Below are positions 1 to 6,048 of a stretch of DNA of 6,048 nucleotides, one piece after another. The DNA comes from an uncultured Roseovarius sp. GTDB taxonomy: Bacteria > Pseudomonadota > Alphaproteobacteria > Rhodobacterales > Rhodobacteraceae. Under the pieces are notes generated by a model that was not told where the DNA came from, did not search any database, and saw only the letters and a list, made by a program, of their open reading frames with translations. The stretch is taken from NCBI GenBank assembly GCA_934501475.1, contig CAKSUL010000079.1:1-6048 (forward strand), given 5' to 3'. The position numbers and the translations under genes were made by a program. Each line of letters starts with the position of its first letter. The stretch's first letter is position 1.

Positions 1-8
1 GGTGCGGG

Positions 9-27
9 CAGGCCCTGATCGGGCCTG
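9..27 (-). terminator. Stem-loop just after cobA, possible terminator without a T-run
   Basis: A perfect 7-bp inverted repeat (CAGGCCC at 9-15, GGGCCTG at 21-27, 5-nt loop) begins 5 bases past the cobA stop codon. On the minus strand it is followed by a GC-rich stretch rather than Ts, so it is not a classical intrinsic terminator. It may stabilise the mRNA 3' end or assist termination. The same bases form a near-exact 10-bp tandem repeat (11-20 and 21-30, one mismatch), which partly creates the symmetry. Confidence 0.35.
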
Positions 28-32
28 ATCGC

Positions 33-893
33 TCAGCAGGCCTCGGCGGGGCGGCCCCGGCCCAGCGGGTCCAGATCCCGCGGCGCGATGCCGGCCATCA
101 TCCCCTGCCAATCCAGCACCTGGCGCATCAGGACCGAGCGGCCCACGCACAGGATCGCCGGGGGTTCCAGCCCGCTGGCGGCGATGGCGGCGGGCATTTC
201 GGACAAGGTGGTTTCCAGCACCTGCTGATCGGGGGTGGTGGCGGCGCAGACGACGGCGCAGGGCTCATCCATGGGGCGGCCGGCGTCGATCAGCGCGCGG
301 CTGATCTGATGGACATGTTTCATCCCCATGTAGATCACCAGCACCTGACTGCCCTGGGCAATTGCGCGCCAGTTCAGCGAGGAGGGGGTGTTTCCCGTCT
401 GATCATGGCCGGTCACGAAGGTTACCGACTGGTTTATGTCGCGGTGGGTGACGGGAATGCCGGCATAGGCCAGCCCGCCGATCCCGGCGCTGATCCCCGG
501 GATGATGCGCACGGGCACGCCATGCTGCACCAGGGTCTGGGCCTCTTCTGCGCCCCGGCCGAAAACAAAGGGATCGCCCCCCTTGAGGCGCAGCACGCGC
601 TTGCCGGCGCGGCTGAGTTCGACCAGGCGCAGCGAGATATCGCGCTGAAGCGATGAAGGTTTGCCGCCGCGCTTGCCGGCATAGACATGTTCGGCCTGCG
701 GGGCCCAGTCCAGAATGGCACTGCCGACCAGCGCGTCATGGACCACCACATCGGCCTGGCGCAGCGCATTGAGCGCATGCAGGGTCAACAGCCCCGGATC
801 GCCCGGACCGGCACCGCACAGCCAGACCCAGCCGGGGGCGAAGCTGGGCCAATCTCCCGTTGCGGGGGTGGGAAGGTCGATGATGTTGCTCAT
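33..893 (-). CDS. cobA: Uroporphyrinogen-III C-methyltransferase (SUMT)
   Basis: This enzyme uses two S-adenosylmethionines to methylate uroporphyrinogen III at C-2 and C-7, giving precorrin-2, the branch point to siroheme and cobalamin; it is cytosolic. The 286-residue protein is a single tetrapyrrole methylase domain after a non-conserved N-terminal segment of about 21 residues. Family motifs are seen in order: GAGPGDPGLLT (27-37), VVVHDALV (49-56), YAGKRGG (71-77), the SUMT signature RLKGGDPFVFGRGAEE (102-117), IIPGISA (130-136), GIPVTHRD (145-152), TGH (161-163), then YMGM and a C-terminal VGRSVL. Length matches stand-alone SUMTs (about 250-290). There is no CysG-type dehydrogenase/ferrochelatase domain, so siroheme would need other enzymes. 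The ATG at 893 lacks a clear ribosome binding site. Whether it serves siroheme or B12 cannot be told, as neighbouring pathway genes are outside the window; no B12 riboswitch box is visible upstream. Confidence 0.95.
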   Translation of the reverse strand: MSNIIDLPTPATGDWPSFAPGWVWLCGAGPGDPGLLTLHALNALRQADVVVHDALVGSAILDWAPQAEHVYAGKRGGKPSSLQRDISLRLVELSRAGKRVLRLKGGDPFVFGRGAEEAQTLVQHGVPVRIIPGISAGIGGLAYAGIPVTHRDINQSVTFVTGHDQTGNTPSSLNWRAIAQGSQVLVIYMGMKHVHQISRALIDAGRPMDEPCAVVCAATTPDQQVLETTLSEMPAAIAASGLEPPAILCVGRSVLMRQVLDWQGMMAGIAPRDLDPLGRGRPAEAC

Positions 894-1302
894 GGCATGT
901 GTATGACGGCGATTTCATCGCTGCGAAAGGGTGCGGGCGCTGCGGGATCCGCGCGGCGCGGGTCCACCCGTTCGCCCGGATTGGCGGCGGCTGGATATGT
1001 GTCTTGCAACCGGAGCCTCCGGCGGGAGTATTTTTGGAAAAATGAAAGGGCGCGCGCGCGTTTGTTTTTATTCGCACCGCATGTGTGTCCGTGATACCTG
1101 CGATGCGGTCGGGGGCGAAAAACGGGGGCATGACGCCAATGATGCGGACAGGAACCACGGGCGCAGGGCGAATCGTCGAAGCGGCGCGGCGGCGGATGCC
1201 CCCACGCCTGGGAGTGATGACGCGGGCCGGCGGTTCTGGCGGGGAAGACGGGTTTCGTCGCTGTCCGGAGACGGCAGGGGCGATGGAACGGGTGCGCGCG
1301 CC
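894..1302. other. Intergenic region between divergent cobA and the alkA-like gene, about 410 bp
   Basis: No convincing gene is seen on either strand. The open frame of the glycosylase extends upstream to 931, but that part has no family similarity I recognise, is rich in Arg and Gly, and translates straight through the intergenic motif at 1012-1050. Other contents are an alternating CG tract around 1050-1060, a T-rich patch at about 1061-1073, and a 7-bp inverted repeat (ACCGCAT 1076-1082, ATGCGGT 1103-1109, 20-nt spacer). Promoters for both flanking genes should lie here, but I cannot pick out convincing -35/-10 pairs. Confidence 0.6.
1012..1050 (+). repeat. Rhodobacteraceae-type intergenic motif with small hairpin and T-run
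   Basis: The block opens with GGAGCCTCCGGCGGGAG (1012-1028), continues through TA and a run of five Ts (1031-1035), and ends with GGAAAAATGAAAGGG (1036-1050). CTCC (1017-1020) can pair with GGAG (1025-1028) across a GGCG loop, and the T-run follows at once, so on the plus strand it resembles a weak intrinsic terminator. From memory, very similar strings recur between genes in many Rhodobacteraceae genomes, often just after stop codons; this is recall, not a search. Here no plus-strand gene precedes it: cobA, upstream, points away. Only one copy is seen in the window. Confidence 0.55.
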
Positions 1303-1932
1303 GTGAAAGAACGGATCATCACATCGGATGAATGCGTGGCCGAGGGTGCAGAGGCGCTGCGCGCCACCTGCCCGCGTCTGGCCCATGCGCTGACCTTGAC
1401 CGGGCCGTTGCCGTTGCGCCTGCGCCCGGACGGGTTTGACGAATTGCTGAGCGCGATCATCAGCCAGCAGGTCAGCGTCGCTTCGGCCAACGCCATCTGG
1501 GGGCGGATGCGGCAGGCGGGCCTGACCAACCCGGATGCGGTATTGCAGGCGGGCGATGAGGGCCTGCGCGCCGTGGGTCTGAGCCGTCAGAAAATCCGCT
1601 ATGCGCAGGCGCTGGCCGAGGCCGGAATCGACTACCCTGCGTTGCGCGACGCGCCGCTCAGCGAGGTGATCGCCACCCTGACGGCCGTGCCCGGTATCGG
1701 GGTGTGGACGGCGGAAATCTATGCGATGTTCTCGCTTGGGCGGGCGGATGTCTTTGCGCCGGGCGATCTGGCGCTGCAGGAGGCGGCGAAGCTTCTCTAT
1801 GATCTGGACGAGCGCCCCAAAGATAGGGTCTTGCGGCAGATGGCCGAGCCTTGGGCGCCTTGGAGATCGGTTGCGGCGCGGATATTGTGGGCCTATTACA
1901 GGGTTGAAAAACAAAGGGAAGGGATCAGATGA
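1303..1932 (+). CDS. DNA-3-methyladenine glycosylase II, short AlkA-like (HhH-GPD superfamily)
   Basis: Predicted to remove alkylated purines such as 3-methyladenine from DNA, starting base excision repair. The GTG start at 1303 gives 209 residues, the usual size of compact AlkA-like enzymes lacking the N-terminal domain of E. coli AlkA. The upstream in-frame extension back to 931 is rejected because it shows no family features. Visible motifs are IISQQVS (52-58, typical of HhH-GPD glycosylases), GLSRQKIRY (92-100), the helix-hairpin-helix LTAVPGIGVWTA (126-137) and DVFAPGD, whose Asp155 aligns with the catalytic Asp238 of E. coli AlkA. The C-terminal WAYYR segment is also typical. No iron-sulfur cysteine cluster is present, which argues against EndoIII/MutY. 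The stop overlaps the start of the next gene (ATGA), implying an operon. The GTG overlaps the stop of a doubtful 73-codon frame ending at 1306. Start choice is less certain than function. Confidence 0.88.
   Translation: MKERIITSDECVAEGAEALRATCPRLAHALTLTGPLPLRLRPDGFDELLSAIISQQVSVASANAIWGRMRQAGLTNPDAVLQAGDEGLRAVGLSRQKIRYAQALAEAGIDYPALRDAPLSEVIATLTAVPGIGVWTAEIYAMFSLGRADVFAPGDLALQEAAKLLYDLDERPKDRVLRQMAEPWAPWRSVAARILWAYYRVEKQREGIR
1915..1924 (+). promoter_or_regulatory. Purine-rich ribosome binding site for the esterase gene
   Basis: The run AGGGAAGGGA lies 4 bases before the ATG at 1929, inside the last codons of the alkA-like gene. Either of its two AGGGA copies could pair with 16S rRNA. With the ATGA overlap, it supports the esterase start and allows both re-initiation and independent initiation. 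Confidence 0.6.
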
Positions 1933-2597
1933 CACGCGTTCTGGAGGCTGGCCGGGTTGAGCCGCAATCAGGCACGACACGTTCGGTCGTGGTGCTGTTG
2001 CATGGATATGGCGCGAATGGCGCGGACCTGTTGGGGCTGGCCGATCCGTTGGGGCCGCATCTGCCCGACACGTTGTTCGTGGCCCCCGATGCGCCCGAGA
2101 ACGTGCCGGGCATGGCGGGCGGGTATCAGTGGTTCCCGATTCCCTGGATCGACGGATCGTCCGAGGAAGAGGCCGAGCGGGGATTGCTGTCGGCCGCCGA
2201 CGACCTCAACGCGTTTCTGGACGCGCTGATGGTGGATGAGGACATATTGCCCGAGCAACTGGTTTTGCTGGGCTTTTCGCAAGGCACCATGATGGCGCTG
2301 CATGTCGCCCCGCGCCGTGAGGACGAAATCGCCGGGATCGTCGCGTTTTCGGGTCGCTTGCTGCGCCCTGAATCGCTGGCGGATGAGACGATCAGCCGCC
2401 CGCCGGTCCTGCTAATCCACGGCGACGCGGATGACATGGTGCCGCCGAAATCCCTGCCCGAGGCGGCAGAGGCGTTGCAGGGTGCGGGCTGGAAAGATGT
2501 CTATGCCCATGTGATGAAGGGCACCGGTCACGGGATCGCGCCCGACGGGTTGCAGGTGGCGCTGGCCTTCATGAGCGACAAGCTGGGGCTGGCCTGA
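1929..2597 (+). CDS. Serine hydrolase of the carboxylesterase/phospholipase (Abhydrolase_2) family
   Basis: A 222-residue cytosolic alpha/beta hydrolase, predicted to cleave carboxylic or thioester bonds of an unidentified substrate. Relatives include bacterial YpfH-like esterases and acyl-protein thioesterases. An early strand with LLHGYGANGADL (23-34) supplies the oxyanion-hole region. The nucleophile motif GFSQG places Ser117, HGDADDMVP (164-172) places the acid Asp168, and GTGHGI places His201, so the triad is complete. The PDAPENVP and WFPIPW segments (53-73) are typical of the family. There is no signal peptide or membrane segment, and length matches the family. The ATG shares ATGA with the alkA-like stop and has a good ribosome binding site. 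It converges on uvrB, with 13 bp between stop codons. A role in DNA repair is not implied by the protein itself; linkage to the glycosylase may simply be conserved operon organisation. Confidence 0.9.
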   Translation: MTRVLEAGRVEPQSGTTRSVVVLLHGYGANGADLLGLADPLGPHLPDTLFVAPDAPENVPGMAGGYQWFPIPWIDGSSEEEAERGLLSAADDLNAFLDALMVDEDILPEQLVLLGFSQGTMMALHVAPRREDEIAGIVAFSGRLLRPESLADETISRPPVLLIHGDADDMVPPKSLPEAAEALQGAGWKDVYAHVMKGTGHGIAPDGLQVALAFMSDKLGLA

Positions 2598-2610
2598 TGG
2601 GTTCTGCGCT

Positions 2611-4821
<2,211 letters not shown>

Positions 4822-4883
4822 CCTTGGAGGTCAGGAGATACATTTGATGTTTTTCGCGCCATCTTCAACCCGCAGGCCGAAAT

Positions 4884-4907
4884 GCGCGCGAACGGATGCC
4901 CGCGCGC
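4884..4907. repeat. GC-only inverted repeat between uvrB and the divergent gene
   Basis: GCGCGCG (4884-4890) and CGCGCGC (4901-4907) are perfect inverted arms around a 10-nt loop. It lies about 60 bp upstream of uvrB and could form a strong hairpin in the uvrB leader or act as a protein-binding site. In GC-rich DNA such a match can arise by chance. Confidence 0.3.
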
Positions 4908-4930
4908 GCCGATGCCGCACGAATACCGGT

Positions 4931-4958
4931 TTAACTGCTGCGCAAACCTACATATATT
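4931..4958 (+). promoter_or_regulatory. Putative sigma-70 promoter for the sulfotransferase-like gene
   Basis: TTAACT (4931-4936; 4 of 6 to TTGACA) and TATATT (4953-4958; 5 of 6 to TATAAT) are separated by 16 bp. A start near 4965 would leave a leader of about 28 nt before the ATG at 4993. The AT-rich patch stands out in a GC-rich genome. No equally good pair is seen for uvrB on the other strand; TTGAAG there has only a poor -10 at a suitable distance. Confidence 0.5.
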
Positions 4959-4992
4959 GCGTCTGATCGACTGACCAGAACCGGATCCCCAT

Positions 4993-5868
4993 ATGCAGGT
5001 TGTTCTTCACGCAGGTGCCCATATCACGGATGAGGACAGGCTGCTGAAATGCCTGATCGCCAATCATGACCTGCTGTCGGGGATGGGCACCCAAGCCCCG
5101 CCGCCCAAGACCTATCGCCGCCTGTTTCGCGACGTGCTGCACGCCGCCCGCCAGACCGGGATCAACGCCGACACGCGTGAGGTGCTGCTGGACGCCATGG
5201 GCTTTGATCAGCCCCCCGACCGTCTGATCCTGGCCAATCCCGGATTTTTCGGCATCCCCAAGATGGCCGCCTCGAACGGGCAGTTCTATTCCTCTGCCGT
5301 GCCGCGCACCGAGATTTTCCGCGAGATCTTCAAGCATGACGAGATCGAGCTGTTCCTGGGCGTGTGCAACCCGGCCACCTTCCTGCCCGGCATTCTGGCG
5401 CAGACGAAATTCGACAGTATCGACGCCTATCTGGGCGGCACCGCACCGACCGAGATGCGCTGGTCCGAGATGGTGGGCCGGCTGCGCGCCGCCTATCCAG
5501 ACATCCCGATCACCGTCTGGTGCAACGAGGACACGCCACTGATCTGGGCGCAGCTGCTGCGCGAACTGGCCGGGGTCGACCCGCAGGTCAAGCTATCGGG
5601 TGAATTCGCCCTGCTGCGTGAAATCATGTCCAAGGCCGGGATGAAACGGTTCGAGACATATCTCGACTCTCATCCCGACATGACCGAAATCCAGAAGCGC
5701 CGGGTGATCGTCGCCTTTCTGGATAAATTCGCCGAAGAAGCCGCCATCGAAGAAGAACTGGACCTGCCCGGCTGGACCGAAGACCTGGTCGATGAACTGA
5801 GCGACATCTACGACGAAGACGTCTACGCCATCGCCCGCATCCCCGGCATCAACCTGATTTCACCATGA
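4993..5868 (+). CDS. Conserved-looking protein of unknown function, degenerate sulfotransferase-like
   Basis: A 291-residue soluble protein with no signal peptide or membrane segment. I do not recognise a named gene. The N-terminus (VVLHAGAHITDEDRLLKCLIAN, broken here as VVLHAGAH 3-10 then ITDEDRLL 11-18) follows the pattern of PAPS-dependent sulfotransferases (LHIGAHKTGTTSLQ). However, the P-loop Lys is Ile11 and the following G-T-T positions are Asp13, Glu14 and Asp15. ILANPGFFG (79-87) and ELFLGVCNPATFLPGIL (119-135) match the positions of the family's central strand and 3'-phosphate region, but the expected Arg is absent. The C-terminal 50 residues are strongly acidic (EEAAIEEELDLP, DELSDIYDED). 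If the fold is right, catalysis is unlikely and a binding or structural role is more plausible. The ATG at 4993 has only a weak ribosome binding site. It is divergent from uvrB and followed by a tRNA gene. Coding itself is well supported by codon bias. Confidence 0.85.
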   Translation: MQVVLHAGAHITDEDRLLKCLIANHDLLSGMGTQAPPPKTYRRLFRDVLHAARQTGINADTREVLLDAMGFDQPPDRLILANPGFFGIPKMAASNGQFYSSAVPRTEIFREIFKHDEIELFLGVCNPATFLPGILAQTKFDSIDAYLGGTAPTEMRWSEMVGRLRAAYPDIPITVWCNEDTPLIWAQLLRELAGVDPQVKLSGEFALLREIMSKAGMKRFETYLDSHPDMTEIQKRRVIVAFLDKFAEEAAIEEELDLPGWTEDLVDELSDIYDEDVYAIARIPGINLISP

Positions 5869-5932
5869 TCGCATCAAAGGCGCAGGCGCTGGCTTGTCAA
5901 CGCGCGAATCTGATGCTAAACGCGCCCCGATT
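5869..5932 (+). promoter_or_regulatory. Spacer with putative tRNA-Thr promoter
   Basis: TTGTCA (5894-5899; 5 of 6 to TTGACA) is followed after 16 bp by CTAAAC (5916-5921), a weak -10. This would start transcription a few bases before the tRNA at 5933. No intrinsic terminator for the preceding gene is visible here, so read-through into the tRNA is also possible. Confidence 0.4.
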
Positions 5933-6008
5933 GCCCCTATAGCTCAGCTGGTAGAGCAACTGATTTGTAATCAGTAGGTCCGCGGTTCGAGTCCGTGTGG
6001 GGGCACCA
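5933..6008 (+). tRNA. tRNA-Thr (anticodon UGU), CCA encoded
   Basis: A complete 76-nt cloverleaf. The acceptor GCCCCTA (5933-5939) pairs with TGGGGGC (5998-6004), with one wobble. The D-arm is GCTC/GAGC around AGCTGGTA. The anticodon stem ACTGA/TCAGT encloses the loop TTTGTAA, giving anticodon TGT, which reads ACA (Thr). The variable loop has 5 nt. The T-arm CGCGG/CCGTG carries the loop TTCGAGT, with one wobble. The discriminator A is at 6005 and CCA at 6006-6008 is genomic. Confidence 0.97.
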
Positions 6009-6048
6009 TTTAAATACAAATTCCATATATAAATCAGCTACATACGCG
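6009..6048. other. AT-rich stretch after the tRNA, reaching the window edge
   Basis: These 40 bases contain about 11-12 G or C, against well over half in the rest of the window. No open frame, hairpin terminator or repeat of the tRNA end can be seen in so short a piece. It could be a tRNA trailer, an ordinary AT-rich spacer, or the first bases of an element integrated at the tRNA 3' end. Confidence 0.4.

Noticed and set aside
931..1302. N-terminal extension of the alkA-like frame giving 333 residues
   Set aside because: The extra 124 residues have no family features and are read through the intergenic motif; the GTG at 1303 gives the usual length.
894..1302. Cobalamin riboswitch upstream of cobA
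   Set aside because: I looked for the B12-box core (GCCACTG) on both strands and did not find it.
736..1980. A 414-codon open frame on the minus strand across the alkA-like gene and the cobA start
   Set aside because: It is antisense to a well-supported glycosylase, its product is Arg/Pro-rich without any family motif, and long antisense frames are expected in GC-rich coding DNA.

Overview
The window looks like chromosomal DNA from a high-GC alphaproteobacterium, most likely of the Rhodobacteraceae/Roseobacter group. This rests on three things: GC-rich coding bias, protein sequences that resemble that group as I remember it, and an intergenic motif at about 1012-1050 that I associate with those genomes. 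No database search was possible.

Layout, left to right. On the minus strand is a complete cobA-type uroporphyrinogen-III C-methyltransferase (33-893), which feeds siroheme and cobalamin synthesis. A gene-poor stretch of about 410 bp (894-1302) follows and carries the family-type intergenic motif. On the plus strand, a short AlkA-type DNA-3-methyladenine glycosylase (1303-1932) overlaps by ATGA a serine hydrolase of the carboxylesterase/phospholipase family (1929-2597). Convergent to this pair, with only 13 bp between stop codons, is uvrB on the minus strand (2611 to 4809 or 4821), encoding the damage-verification helicase of nucleotide excision repair. Divergent from uvrB, across about 170 bp holding a plausible promoter, is a 291-residue protein of unknown function (4993-5868). 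It looks like a sulfotransferase-like fold that has lost its nucleotide-binding residues. The window closes with a complete tRNA-Thr(UGU) gene with encoded CCA (5933-6008), followed by an abruptly AT-rich 40 bp that runs off the edge.

How the genes relate: two DNA repair genes, for base excision (alkA-like) and nucleotide excision (uvrB), lie tail to tail with an esterase between them. The alkA-like gene and the esterase are probably co-transcribed and translationally coupled. cobA, the unknown protein and the tRNA look like separate units. Most of the window is ordinary core chromosome. I found no convincing new multi-gene system; the most notable items are the degenerate sulfotransferase-like protein, the orphan intergenic motif and the composition change just after the tRNA.
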